From Candidatus Didemnitutus mandela (GTDB lineage: Bacteria; Verrucomicrobiota; Verrucomicrobiia; Opitutales; Opitutaceae): a stretch of 64,000 nucleotides of DNA. This document shows, piece by piece, positions 52,470-62,973 of this stretch. The number at the start of each line of letters is the position of its first letter. Within the stretch, counting starts at the first letter, position 1. A program made the translations under genes and the position numbers. Under the pieces are notes generated by a model. It was not told where the DNA came from. It made no database searches and worked only from the letters and a program-made list of their open reading frames with translations. The DNA is taken from positions 434,001-498,000 of the forward strand of contig NJAL01000002.1 in the NCBI GenBank assembly GCA_002591725.1, in the 5' to 3' direction.

Positions 52470-52840
52470 ACCTTGTTCGCAATCCCGTTAGTTTTTCCTC
52501 CCCTTCAAAGGGGAGGAAGTTGTTGTTTATTTTTGGGCAGCTTAGTATAACAAGTTTGTGTAAAAAACCTCAGTATATGCATCATAGAGTAAATACGGCA
52601 AGGACGTCTGAATGCCGCTGGGATATCGGTTGGCACAAAAAATCGAGCTCCGTGAAGAATTTCGCCAAGAAGCATAAAATGACCTATCAAACCGTGATTG
52701 CTGACGATGTTGTGCTGCAGGCGTTTGGCAGTCCTGAAGCAATTCCGACAACGTTTCTGGTCGGTCGTGGTTTCAAGATGTTTTGTTGCACGATGGTTAC
52801 GAGAAGCTGGTGGAAAAGGTGCTCTTAGTTCGGTTTTTGG
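52470..52840 (+). pseudogene. TlpA/thioredoxin-fold redox protein, decayed
   Basis: Plus-strand fragments read PFKGEEVVVYFWAA (like fKGKvVvvnFWAtWC) with the CxxC lost, SKYGKDV, then intact-looking VKNFAKKHKMTYQTVIADD, VVLQAFGSPEAIPTTFLVGR and, shifted, LLHDGYEKLVEKVL. The GxPTTFLIdr cis-proline motif and the terminal helix are typical of TlpA/ResA-like thioredoxins that reduce cytochrome c or periplasmic disulfides. The absent active site and frameshifts make it a pseudogene. It sits 3' of the LysR gene on the same strand. Confidence 0.7.
52495..52518. repeat. Inverted repeat, 11-base perfect arms, 2-base loop
   Basis: Arms TTCCTCCCCTT and AAGGGGAGGAA around CA. It lies at the start of the recognisable TlpA remnant, covering its FKGEE-like segment. 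Confidence 0.85.
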
Positions 52841-53700
52841 ACTGCCCTGTCCCAGGTTCACCTGGTCCGCTTACCGGAAATGGGCCGGAACGTTTGATGG
52901 TTTTGGTATGAAGCTGTTCGGTGTGCACGCGATTGGGTTGTGTCCACCGCCATAAATCGCCACGAACTGTAACCCAACCGGAGCTTACGTGCGATAAAAT
53001 TAGTTCTCTACAAGACTCCATGTCGTCATCGTCGAGCAGCATTTTCCAGAAGCGGCATTGGGTATGCGGATCAACCCCGTTGACCGAGAAAACGAGACCG
53101 GGGAGAAAACGGGGAAACGCTACTGGAAGCGCTGATCTAGATAAGTTTTGCCCACGCAAAGCGTCGAAGACCTATGTCAAGTAATCTCGAGGCCCTTCCC
53201 GCAGGATAATTTCGTCCACTATGAATCGAGTAAGTTAGGACTCAGTTTTAGCTGAAAAAAACACCATTGGTTCCGTTGACTTGACCTGATAGGCACTGGT
53301 GCCGATGACGAAAACGCGATCTGCTGAGCGGGCCTGATGAAATCCGCGGATGGCGACGTAAACGTCGTTGAGCACGCAATAGCCAAGGCTGTTGTCGGGG
53401 AATACGCGGTGCGAGTTGCCACCTCGAAACGAGAGCGGTTTTCTGGCATGCGAAAAACGCTGCGTCTCCCCCTGGTGTTTTAGGCAGATTTATCGGTCAA
53501 TCTTGGTGTAATTACTAGCTCGGCATAGGTTTGCGCTAAGAAATGTCTCCGTTGTGCGAGGCTTAACTTCAAAGCGGCGCTGCCAGACCGACTGGAAGAG
53601 CTGTCCACGGAGTTGTGCAATTTCTTGACTTGCGAGCTGGGTTAAGCGGAAGCGGAGACGGGAAATGCTTTGGGTAGAATTTTTTATCGCTTGCAATGCG
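52841..53700 (-). pseudogene. Histone-deacetylase-like (AcuC/HDAC superfamily) hydrolase, decayed
   Basis: Around 53400-53330 the minus strand gives GYCVLNDVYVAIRGFHQARS and RVFVIGTSAYQ, matching GxCvFNDVAVAxRxL...RVlivDxDvHqGnGt of class II-type deacetylases, with the metal-binding DxDvH changed. Around 53110-52950, LPGLVFSVNGVDPHTQCRFW, DMESCRELILSHVSSG and VHTEQLHTKTI match the late PdlvfylaGvDPlxxDrlGrLxLsxxgl...Lhaxtvr. Shifts and stops separate the parts. Intact enzymes remove acetyl groups from small amines or proteins. Overlaps the end of the convergent TlpA remnant. Confidence 0.65.
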
Positions 53701-53779
53701 ATTTTGATTTGGCCAAAAAGCCTGTGCCTGCTTACTGAAGGGCAATGGAGATATCGGTTACTATTTCATCGGTCTTCGA

Positions 53780-54350
53780 TATTTGACTTGCGACTTTGGC
53801 AAGCTTACGATTGATGTAAGTTGCTTGCTCCGAGACTGCGCTGACTGGTTTGCATCGAGCTTTTGATGCGTTCAGCGGTTTTGTGGGTTGCTTGGACCAA
53901 ACTGATGAGCGATTGCGCGCACTTCCTTGTCGATGACGGAAAATCTGACGCTGCCTTCCCCCCGCGAGCTGCTGCGGTAGCCGCGTTGAACGGAGGCGCC
54001 TTGTTTGAAAAGGCGATTTCGTCGATGGTCTTGAGCATGCGGAGCGATAATCGCTCCACCTTTTGATGTCTGCTATGGCTGCGATTAGGCCATGAGGCCG
54101 TGCCTTTCCTAGTTGCTGTTTTCGACGGAGCTCATGATTCTGAGATTGGCAGCGTTTATTTCACTATCGCCTGGCACATCATGTCTGAATTTTCTTCGAG
54201 GGCTGGCGCTGCTTTCCTTGAGCGAAGCGGCTGCCTGATTCCGTAGTTGTTTGGCGAGCTGGAACGCTAGTAAAGAGCATGCCGCGGAGGATGTCGATGT
54301 GAAATAGGCGCGAGAAAGGACGATGTGGTTATAACACAAAGTTTTGTAAG
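53780..54350 (-). pseudogene. Methyl-accepting chemotaxis protein, signalling domain remnant
   Basis: The minus strand near 54040-53930 gives LKTIDEIAFSNKAPPFNAAT, a damaged version of the hairpin tip I(D)xIAxQTNLLALNAAVEAARAGE, followed across a frameshift by FSVIDKEVRAIAHQF (FAVVAxEVRxLAxrs). Upstream fragments around 54330-54120 fit the helical stalk. This is the kinase-controlling tip of chemoreceptors. The upstream part (54350-55170) may be the former sensing half but is too worn to name. No che genes are in the window. Confidence 0.7.
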
Positions 54351-56510
54351 TCTTAATCTGTGGAAATTTAGGATTGGAGAACCTTAGAAAAAAACGATTT
54401 ATTCAGAAGAAAAGAAAGAGATACGTATCACCTGGACACCTGGTAAATGCGTTCGCCAAGCTACGCGCAGAGGTAGCTCGTCAGGCATATACGGGCTAGA
54501 GTTTCTGATTAATTCAGCTGTGGGAGGGTTGGTCCAGCCGGAGTGCAGTACTAGCGATCAGAAAAAGCCAGCATTGTAGTTCCGATGATCGGAAGAACAC
54601 GCAGGTGCTGCCAATCGCACAAGCAAATGTGCAAGTTTTCTTGCCGTGATTCCATAGGTGAGCTGATTGACAAACGGGTCCAGAATCCGATGGCGCCATA
54701 ATTATTCCCCCAGCGTTGTGTTTTCCCTGGTAGGGCTAATTCCGCTCGAGCAGAACACGCCATAGAGAATAATTAGACGAGGAAATGCTCGATGGTGGTG
54801 ACGATTGCGCGAAGGGGAAGGACGGCTGCTGTGGCCGAGATCTTGTGTAGGCGAGAAATCCGGTCTCGCAGTTGCTGAGGTATTAGCTCAATTTACGCAT
54901 GGAATACTCGTCGAAGCGCGAACGCGCTGATCTGTTCAAGCTTCTTCTGAAAGCTGCTGCGATAGAATCCAATGTTGTGTGCGTAGCCGTGCCCAATTGC
55001 CTTTCAGGTTATCGAGAGGAGAAGGAAGACGCCATGGCGGGCGAGAGATGGCTTGGCTGATCTGGTTCATGGCAAGGAGCAGAGATCTGGGGAAATATGT
55101 TTTTGGATGGAATTGACGCTTTCTCGGAGTCGTTTGTAGTGAGTGTTGGGGTAAGGTGTTGAGCTGCAATGCGAGGAGACCGTTGCCCTTGAGCAGCCGA
55201 GCACAGGCCGCGGCATAGCCGGCAAGAGCTCGATGGTTGACGGCCTTATTGAAGCTGCTTCGCGCGTCGCGATAGTCTTTTAAGTCGGATTTCCTTTCCG
55301 GCTGGAAAGGCCAGTTGAGGCGATTCGCTAATGGAAGTAGTTTTCCCTGATCATCTTAAACCTTAGGCGTGGTAACCTTGCAACCGTAGCGCTGTGCCGT
55401 ATAAAGCGAATAGCCGCCTCAGCCGACGTTCGACCTCGAGAACATGATCGGTAAGCTATAGATGAGTTTACGGGAGAGCTCTTCGTTTTTTAATATCTGT
55501 GCGCTGTGGCGCGATGTTTCTGGACCTCCGGCCAAATGGGGCTCTGGAATACGCCATCGTCGAGTCGAGCTAGAAACTGGAAAATCGTTATGAAAGATCA
55601 TAATCCTTGTGAATGTTGCGATGGGCTGTTGATAGGGTCCTGCCGCAGAGAAGATTGCCGAGACGGTTGGCCAAACACAGAAAGTTGATGGTGGGATTGC
55701 CCGATTAGCGGGCAACCGAAGAACGTCGAGGCATTTTCGAGATTCAGCAAAAGCCAACTAAGACTCGCGGCGAGGGCGTGAGTTTACTAGTCGCTATCGA
55801 TAAATGAGTCTGCGAAACCAATGTCTCTGGGGGAAAGACATTTTTTAAAAAAGTCGTGCGGTACAGGCGGATCGCCATGGCATCCAAAATCTCAGGCGCG
55901 ATTTTTTGTGGCGCTTTAAGGTTGAATCGCCGTATTCGCAGCACAGAGCTGCCGCGTTGCTCAATCCGGAACCGGAGGAGTTTCACTTCCCCCGGAAGCA
56001 GTGAGTGCGTGCTTTTCGGAAAACAACGACATGGCAGAGACGGATAAAGAGTTGGAAAGGAAAGCAGCAACGAGCGAGCTTTATGATCGGTCCAAAAGAG
56101 AGTAGATGTGCAGCTGCTAGAAATTCCAGCCGTACTCCTATCATGGAGGGATATCTTCTTTCCCCCTGACAAGGGGAAAAAAATTCGGATGGATACGAAA
56201 AAATTACACAGGATCGCGGCGAATTATATATTTTATCTAAGAGTGCGACCGGACAACAGAAGCAAAGTAATACTTTATAGGTAGCGAAACACGTTGCTCT
56301 GGAAGAAAAGCGTGAAAACTACAAAGCCTAGCTTAGGCTTGGGAGGCTGATGCTGGGAAAACATGGTTTAATGAAACATCCGGTTGCTCGGCGAGGGCTT
56401 GGCATAATTCTTCACTTCCGAGATCAATTTAATTTAAGATGGCGTTGGGGGGGCGCGGTGAGGCTGACCGTTTCCATTGCGAGCTCTGCGGGGCCGTGGA
56501 CATTATTCGC
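54351..56510 (-). other. Decayed region, products not recognised
   Basis: Minus-strand pieces include RRLFALYTAQRYGCKVTTPK and LPLANRLNWPFQPERKSDLK with HRALAGYAAACARLLKG (55420-55190), and RFNLKAPQKIAPEILDAMAI and RLYRTTFLKNVFPPET (55930-55820). They look like one or two former proteins, possibly including the sensing part of the chemoreceptor, but I cannot name them. Between 56173 and 56510 nothing was seen. A small inverted repeat TTTCCCC/GGGGAAA occurs near 56167-56187. Confidence 0.35.
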
Positions 56511-57527
56511 TTAACGGTGCTGATTTCGATGTGCACGGACGAAACGGAGACGGTGTGATCGGTTTTGCGATTGAGCAATTTGCTCGGCCTCCTCGTAAAT
56601 TGACTGCGGAACTCCTTTTAGGCCCCAAATGAATCCGGTCCAAGCGAGGAATTTTAGGCCGTAGTAAGTCAGATCAAGCTCCCACCAATAGAAACCGTTT
56701 CGAGTGGACGATTGGTACCGGTGGTGATTGTTGTGCCAGCCTTCTCCTAAAGTAATGATGGCGAGAATCAAGCTGTTGCGGGAGTCATCGGTGGTGTTGA
56801 ACCGGCGGCGCCCAATCAGATGGGCGAGGGAGTTGATACATGAGGTGCCGTGGAAAAGCAGAGTAGTGCTGATGAAAAAACCCCAGACGAGCATTTGTGG
56901 CCCTGACGTATGCAGGCTGGGTGTGACATACTGCAGGATCCGTCCGATGAAAAAAAGGCTGGTGGCGAAAAGCAAGGGAACGAGCACGTCAAAGCGATTC
57001 AGAAAAACGAGTTCAGGGTATTTCGCCAAGTCCTTTATCTTGGAATAATCGGTAGGAAAATTGCGCCGGCTGGTGATCCAACCCACATGCGACCACCAGA
57101 AACCGTGAACGTGAGGAGAGTGAGAATCTTCCTCATCTTCGGAGTGTTTGTGATGATGTCGATGGTGATAGGCCCACCAGAGCCCGCCACGCTGGACGGT
57201 TGTCGCTCCCCACAGAGCGAGGAGGAACTGACGGAACCGGGTAGTGCTATAGGATTTATGGGAGAAATAACGGTGATAGATCCCAGTGACTGCGAACATC
57301 CGTATGAAGTAAAGAGCCAAAGCAACGGTTACCATGAACCAGCTGCCACCAACCCAGATCACACCGAAGCAGCCAAGATGAAGGATAATGAAGGGAATCG
57401 TTCGGATCAAATCGACGCCGTCGCGCTGCGTGCGGATCACTTCGGGTGGCTCGGTGGTGTAGTCGGAATCGATCCACTGAACCAGTGAACCCAAAAGATG
57501 GTGGAGGCGTGAGGTGTGAGGTGACAT
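56511..57527 (-). CDS. Membrane fatty acid (stearoyl-CoA type) desaturase
   Basis: A 338-residue membrane di-iron enzyme; I start at the ATG at 57527 because the longer frame begins at a TTG only four codons upstream. Three histidine boxes are present: HRYFSH, HRHHH (in AYHHRHHHKHSEDEEDSHSP) and HNNHH, in the spacing of acyl-CoA delta-9 desaturases. Several hydrophobic segments surround them (for example TIPFIILHLGCFGVIWVG). It introduces a cis double bond into fatty acyl chains using O2 and electrons from a ferredoxin or cytochrome. It suggests an aerobic membrane-fluidity control. The gene stands alone among decayed sequence. Confidence 0.92.
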   Translation of the reverse strand: MSPHTSRLHHLLGSLVQWIDSDYTTEPPEVIRTQRDGVDLIRTIPFIILHLGCFGVIWVGGSWFMVTVALALYFIRMFAVTGIYHRYFSHKSYSTTRFRQFLLALWGATTVQRGGLWWAYHHRHHHKHSEDEEDSHSPHVHGFWWSHVGWITSRRNFPTDYSKIKDLAKYPELVFLNRFDVLVPLLFATSLFFIGRILQYVTPSLHTSGPQMLVWGFFISTTLLFHGTSCINSLAHLIGRRRFNTTDDSRNSLILAIITLGEGWHNNHHRYQSSTRNGFYWWELDLTYYGLKFLAWTGFIWGLKGVPQSIYEEAEQIAQSQNRSHRLRFVRAHRNQHR

Positions 57528-57539
57528 GAGGGCGAACAA

Positions 57540-59600
57540 TCAAGGCTCTTGGGACCGTCAGTGCAAGCCGAGTTTTTTGTCTCGGGGAAACTAATCTGGC
57601 TTGTTTACTTATATCTGCATTATATGTACATATGTACAAGGATATCCGCAGCTTTTGGGAAAATAAACAGCTGATCATTTTGAGCGAGCTTAAATTGAAA
57701 AACCCCCTAACCAGAACCAATACTCAAGCTCGCTAGTTACGAAAATCTAAAAATAGTTATAATTTAGTATAAATTATAATATAAAGTTTAAATAATTTTG
57801 GGCTTATTTGGAGTCCACCGCAAACATGAATCACCGAAAAAATTATACTTTATACTTACACTACACTTACCTATCCAGATTGGTACAAAAACTACGACTC
57901 GTATTTCAGCAAGCTACCGCATCTTTTATCTTAATAAAAGGAGGCGCTACGTTCATTGCAGAAAAATTAATGCATAGCGATGTATGATATCATAAATTTT
58001 TTAATTTTATTGAAAATTATGGTTGTGGATGTCCATCAGAACATGTAATTGTAATTATTAAAAAAGATTAATATTGTGATTCAAAACATTCCAAGGTTGA
58101 ACTGAAAAAATCGTTATCTTTGTAGTTTTTTGCCAAAAACCGGCAGTCTGGCATTTGTTTGCGTTGTTTGGGACATTTGGTTGCTGCCTTAGACAAGAAA
58201 AGATTCGAAGCACGCAAAAGATTTTGCAAAAATCGGAAGAAACGGATCGCTTCCACCATTGGTGTGTTGGAGCGATTGGGGACTCCTACAGCTAGAAGAT
58301 CTGTATGTATTAACACCTGATTTCCGCTTTGTTTATAAAAAACTGCCTTTATCATCTTTGGCAGCAGATCTTTTGGCTAACAGCTGCCATATGCAGCGGA
58401 CAAGTCTGAAAACTCAGCCGGTCAACTACGGTCATCTCTATGAAGTTTACTGATTCCTAATATAATTCAATATAATACCTAAAGATCCAGACCCTGAAAT
58501 ATCTGGGAAGCGTCTTCACTTGCCACTTCAATCGTTTGGTTAAAACTTGGTTAAATCGCTTCCTCCCGAACAAAAACTGTGGAAAAGCTGGAAGTGACAT
58601 TCGAAGATTTAAGCCTTGCCGGCGACTATACGGCTATGGCTCGACTCAGCGGACCGACAGCACCCGTTGTTATGAAGAACACCTGCATAAGGTTCAAACT
58701 CCGTTTGCTACGGTGTGAACGTAGATAACATCAAAGAAAAATGATCGCAGTCTAAACGATCTTGCCTTGCAGGCGAGCATTTCCATCGCTAGCGTTAAAG
58801 AAGAAACACTATGCATAAAGACGCTAGGTGCTCTCCGATTGGCCTCGTTCCGATTTCGGTGAAAAAAATAACCAGTGCTTCTCGTTCACTGGCTCGGTTA
58901 CCTGGCTGTTTTATCCCGAGCCGATTTTTGTTCGATGCAGCCATGGCTTAGGCGTTGCTCCAAGTGAGTGTGAAGAATACCGCTTGCCCTCTGGAAAGGA
59001 AAGCGCCGCTACTTTTTTGCGTTTTGAGACCGAGCTTCAGGCCCGGATCGACGGAATCGACCTCTACTAACTCGATTAACTATTAACTAGTATGTTCACA
59101 ACAGCCGCTATCTCGAATTACATTACGCGATCGCGGCGCGCTTCGACCCAATAGGCCGTTGTTGCCGCAACGGCCCATGGTAGCGCTCTATCGCTTTGGC
59201 TACGGCTGTTTCATGCAGTGACGCAGGTCAGCTTCCGTCGGACATTCACGATGGGCGACCGATTTGGTGGTCGCGCACGATAGGTTGATGCTTTTACCAC
59301 GACGAGCGTGCAGATTCGACTAGATGTTAACGTCGCTGCAACCGTCGCTTCCGGTGAGAACCTGGCTGACGTGTGGAAACAGCAAATGTTAACTTAATAT
59401 TTTAACTCAATATTAACCCTGCAGCAATATCCCCTTGCGTTGTCAGGGCGTTTAGGCGAACTTTTATGGCCTCGTTAGAGATAGCGTTTAGATGACAGAA
59501 TCTGGTGAGTCGTTGGCTGAGCGATGGCTTAAGTGATGATTTCGAAACCCAAGTTGGGAACGGGCTGGCAGAGAGATGATAGCTCTACGAACATCATCAA
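57540..59600. other. AT-rich spacer and decayed sequence
   Basis: Bases 57720-58080 are strongly A+T rich. On the plus strand, frames at 58590-58690 (EKLEVTFEDLSLAGDYTAMA) and 58828-59070 (FTGSVTWLFYPEPIFVRCSH, then a C-terminus ending DGIDLY) resemble a PilZ-like domain interrupted by shifts, which is only a weak guess. The interval 59080-59600 shows nothing beyond the region just upstream of the RRM gene. Confidence 0.35.
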
Positions 59601-59897
59601 ATGAGTAATTCCAAGCTCTACGTTGGCAATATGCCGTTCCAGACCAGTGAAAACGACCTTCGTGTGTATTTCGAACAATTTGGTACCGTGGCCGATGTGT
59701 TCATCGCTATAGACAAATTCACTGGTCGCCCGCGCGGTTTCGCGTTTGTTACCATGGGGTCGTCCGAAGAGGCCAAAGTTGTTGCTGAGAAGACCAATGG
59801 CGTGGATTTCTCGGGCCGTCCTCTCCAGGTTAACGAAGCCCGTCCGAAGGAATACCGCCTGGGTGGCGGCGATCGCAGCCACCGCGATCGCTATTAA
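59601..59897 (+). CDS. RNA-binding protein with one RRM domain
   Basis: A 98-residue protein made of a single RNA-recognition motif. RNP2 is KLYVGNM near residue 5 and RNP1 is RGFAFVTM near residue 45, both with aromatic residues that stack on RNA. A short C-terminal tail rich in Gly, Arg, Asp and Ser (LGGGDRSHRDRY) may add unspecific RNA contacts. Bacterial stand-alone RRM proteins are typical of cyanobacteria, Verrucomicrobiota and Bacteroidota and are thought to act as RNA chaperones, often in cold response. An intrinsic terminator follows at 59937-59970, then a DEAD-box helicase gene; the pair suggests linked RNA metabolism. Confidence 0.93.
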   Translation: MSNSKLYVGNMPFQTSENDLRVYFEQFGTVADVFIAIDKFTGRPRGFAFVTMGSSEEAKVVAEKTNGVDFSGRPLQVNEARPKEYRLGGGDRSHRDRY

Positions 59898-59936
59898 TCT
59901 AGATCGTTTCTGCTTTTTTGCGGGACTTGATTCTTC

Positions 59937-59970
59937 AAGGCGTTCTGCCGGATGGCAGAACGCCTTTTCT
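59937..59970 (+). terminator. Rho-independent terminator after the RRM gene
   Basis: A perfect 13-base stem (AAGGCGTTCTGCC with GGCAGAACGCCTT) and a GGAT loop, followed by TTCT. It ends the RRM transcript 40 bases past the stop codon, so the helicase at 60009 must be transcribed from its own promoter or by read-through. Confidence 0.85.
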
Positions 59971-60008
59971 AATTTCCGTTATTTGTACTTAAGACGTGCC
60001 ATTTTGCT

Positions 60009-61217
60009 ATGCCCTTTAAAAACCTCCAACTTTTCGAACCTATCCTGCGCGGCATCCAATCTGCCGGCTACACTGATCCTACGCCCATTCAGCTTCGCGC
60101 CATTCCGGTTGTGCTGGCCGGCGGCGATCTCATCGGTTCCGCCCAGACGGGTACTGGAAAAACCGCAGCGTTTGCCCTGCCGATTTTATCCAAACTAGGA
60201 AGGCATCAGTTGCAGCCACGCGTCCTCGTGCTCGAACCGACACGCGAACTCGCGGCACAGGTCGATACAGCCTTTCGCGATTTCGCACGCTACACCGACT
60301 TACGCACTGTCGCGGTCTTTGGTGGCGTCGGCTATGGCCGCCAACGCGCGGAGCTGCGGCGCGGTGTCGATGTCATTACTGCAACACCGGGCCGCCTTAT
60401 GGACTACATCAAGGATGGCATGATCAACCTTCGTGATATCCAGGTTCTTGTACTCGACGAAGTCGATCGCATGCTCGATATGGGATTCCTGCCGATAGTA
60501 AAGGAAATCATAGTTCGATGCTCGCGGGAAAGACAGACCCTCTTTTTTTCCGCTACGGTTCCGCCTGAGATTCAGTCGATTGCCTCGTTTGCCTTGCGTC
60601 AGCCGACACGAGTGGAAATTGAAGTGAATCGCTACGTCAACCAATCGATCAACCACGCGATTTATCCGGTGGCGTTTTCGCAAAAGTCCGACCTTCTCGT
60701 CGCGCTTCTTGCCACGACCGATTTCGATAGCGTGTTGGTTTTTTGCCGCACGAAACACGGAAGCGACAAAATCGCCCACAAACTCAAGAATGCGAATCAC
60801 ACCGTTGCCGTCCTTCACGCCAATCGCTCGCAAAACCAGCGCATCGAAGCACTCGCCGGCTTCAAGTCCGGAAAATATAAAGTGATGGTCGCAACCGACA
60901 TCGCGGCGCGCGGTATTGATGTTGCTGGTGTCACGCATGTGATCAACTATGATGTGCCAGAAAATTCCGAGGATTACGTTCACCGCACCGGTCGCACCGG
61001 TCGCGCGCAAGCGATGGGTGACGCTTTTACGCTCGTGACTCCGGAAAACTCCGGGAACATCCGAAACATACAGCGCTTTATCGGAAAGAAAATTCCTGAA
61101 TTGCGCCTTGATGGTTTCGAATACCAGCCGCTTGCACCACGATTGTCGAAGCCGTCCCGGAAGTCTGGCTTACGTCAGCATCAGTTACGCGGGGGTGGCC
61201 CAGGCCAACGGCGTTAG
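60009..61217 (+). CDS. DEAD-box RNA helicase (RhlE-like) with a DEVD motif II
   Basis: A 402-residue superfamily 2 helicase. In order: Q motif YTDPTPIQLRAIP, motif I AQTGTGKTAAF, Ia PTRELAAQV, Ib TPGRL, motif II LVLDEVDRMLDMGF, motif III FSAT, motif IV region VLVFCRTK, motif V TDIAARGIDV and motif VI HRTGRTGRA. Motif II reads DEVD rather than DEAD; the D and E that bind magnesium are kept, so activity is expected. The short basic C-terminus (LRQHQLRGGGPGQRR) and overall length fit RhlE-type helicases, which remodel rRNA and mRNA. It follows the RRM gene. An ATG start with no Shine-Dalgarno sequence. Confidence 0.94.
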   Translation: MPFKNLQLFEPILRGIQSAGYTDPTPIQLRAIPVVLAGGDLIGSAQTGTGKTAAFALPILSKLGRHQLQPRVLVLEPTRELAAQVDTAFRDFARYTDLRTVAVFGGVGYGRQRAELRRGVDVITATPGRLMDYIKDGMINLRDIQVLVLDEVDRMLDMGFLPIVKEIIVRCSRERQTLFFSATVPPEIQSIASFALRQPTRVEIEVNRYVNQSINHAIYPVAFSQKSDLLVALLATTDFDSVLVFCRTKHGSDKIAHKLKNANHTVAVLHANRSQNQRIEALAGFKSGKYKVMVATDIAARGIDVAGVTHVINYDVPENSEDYVHRTGRTGRAQAMGDAFTLVTPENSGNIRNIQRFIGKKIPELRLDGFEYQPLAPRLSKPSRKSGLRQHQLRGGGPGQRR

Positions 61218-62930
61218 CGCAACCGATCCCGCTGGCGCTAAGAAACGGCGGACTGAAGCGCCGGCCCATGGTGGCATTTACTGCTTTGGCCGATGTCCAA
61301 AATCTGCCGGTGGACAACATTACTATTTGGCGTTATTTTGCACGCGCTCGAGCTTGTTGGGGGCAAATGTAATCATCGCATATCGTTGTCCGTGTTGTCG
61401 TTCTTTCGGGGCGGTCCTCAAGGGACAAAAAGATCTAATAATGATAGTCCTTTCTATGAACGGAACGCAAGATCCTTTTAGAATGGTTTTACGAAGTGCT
61501 CAGCTGGAGCGAAGAGTAAAGGTGCGCAGACAGACTTGATTTTCGCGACATATGCTGGTGTTTTTGGAGAAAACATCTGATGCCTTGGCAGCGATCTGGT
61601 GTCGATGCACCGCGAGACCGAGCCAGAGATCCTAATGGTTTGTGGTGAAAGCGGTTGTTGCTACAATTGCAGCTTGTACTGTCTTCCGGCAAGCTCGCCA
61701 CCGACCAGTTTCTGCTCCTTGCGCTGCTGCAGGATGCCATCAAAAAACAGTTTTTTGTCCCCCTACCGCCGCTATGCGTTTGATTGCATTTCGTTACCGC
61801 ACCTGTTCGGCGCTTCGCAAAAGCGACCGACAAGCTGGCTGCGCGTCAAAACTCTCCCGAGCAACTGATATATGAAGGTTCGTAACAACATGAATCCAGC
61901 CACCACTGCTTTTGCCGGATCTACTCCTCAGTCTGCTGGAAGTTTATGAAAGTCAGTCGCCTTATTTTGCTGTGCGTTGTCGCGGCACTCCCGTGTTTTC
62001 TTGGGCGAGCTATATGGGGCATAAAGCCGAGAAAACGGTCAAGAATTTCCATCATCAATCTATCTTTATTTGTATTTAACAACGATGTTAAGGATGACGT
62101 AGGCACGATTAAGAGAAAGCTGTCTAGAGACAGCTTCAAGGAACTTTCCGGGGAAACCGCAAAAAACATGCTGGGCGTTACGGGCGTGAAGAGCAACTTC
62201 GCGGTCGCTTTCCTTCCTGACAAGGGTGAGGCGACTGCCAGATCATTCGATTATACGCAGCGTACGATGGACTGCAAAATGGATGATTTTCCCATTACGG
62301 GAAAATGGAGCACCAAATTGCAAGCAAGGACGAAAAGAGCGAGATCTGTACGAGCGTTACGACGAAGGACGGTGTGATAACGTTTTGAGGCTAGACAAAG
62401 AAGGATATCCCAAAATCCTTCGTCAACCAGTTTGTCTCGTTGGTCTCTGGCGTAACGAACGTCAAATACAAAACCACGGCCAACCAGCGAGTCCGTCCAA
62501 GCCGGTTATGCTTTCTCCGATGACGGCTTTTCCCCTTGCAACCTCCGGTGACTCGGGGGAGACTTTGCTGGATAGCCTTCCGTTTTCGATACGATCTTTT
62601 TTAGATGATGCTGTTGTGGTGACACTCTCCAGTAAGCATGGTGAAACTGGTGACCTTCGCCGTGCTGCACTACAAGCACACAAGTAGTGCGGTCGCGTTC
62701 TAGGTTTCTGTTCCGATCAAGCCGAGTGGCTCGATCCTAGGCGGTATGCAGGTCCGTCTGAACTTGCCCGGGACTTTCCATGTCGAGGAGTTAATCTACG
62801 TAATGTAATGACGGTGCAATCTAATCTACTAACCGCGTGGCGCACGTCTTCGTCCGTGCTCCTGAATAAACTTTTGTCAAACTGATGAATAGCAATGTGC
62901 GAGAGCTCAGCATGACGTGCGCTACCTTTC

Positions 62931-62949
62931 GCCTTCCCTATGGGAAGGC
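62931..62949. repeat. Inverted repeat, 8-base perfect arms
   Basis: Arms GCCTTCCC and GGGAAGGC with a 3-base loop; its right arm touches the palindrome at 62948-62973. Confidence 0.75.
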
Positions 62950-62973
62950 TGTCCTGCTAGCTAGCAGGACAGC
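62948..62973. repeat. Perfect 26-base palindrome
   Basis: GCTGTCCTGCTAG followed directly by CTAGCAGGACAGC, in decayed sequence. Confidence 0.9.

Noticed and set aside
56160-56190. Hairpin TTTCCCC/GGGGAAA as a terminator
   Set aside because: On the plus strand it is followed by A residues, and on the minus strand no T-run follows; no intact gene ends there.
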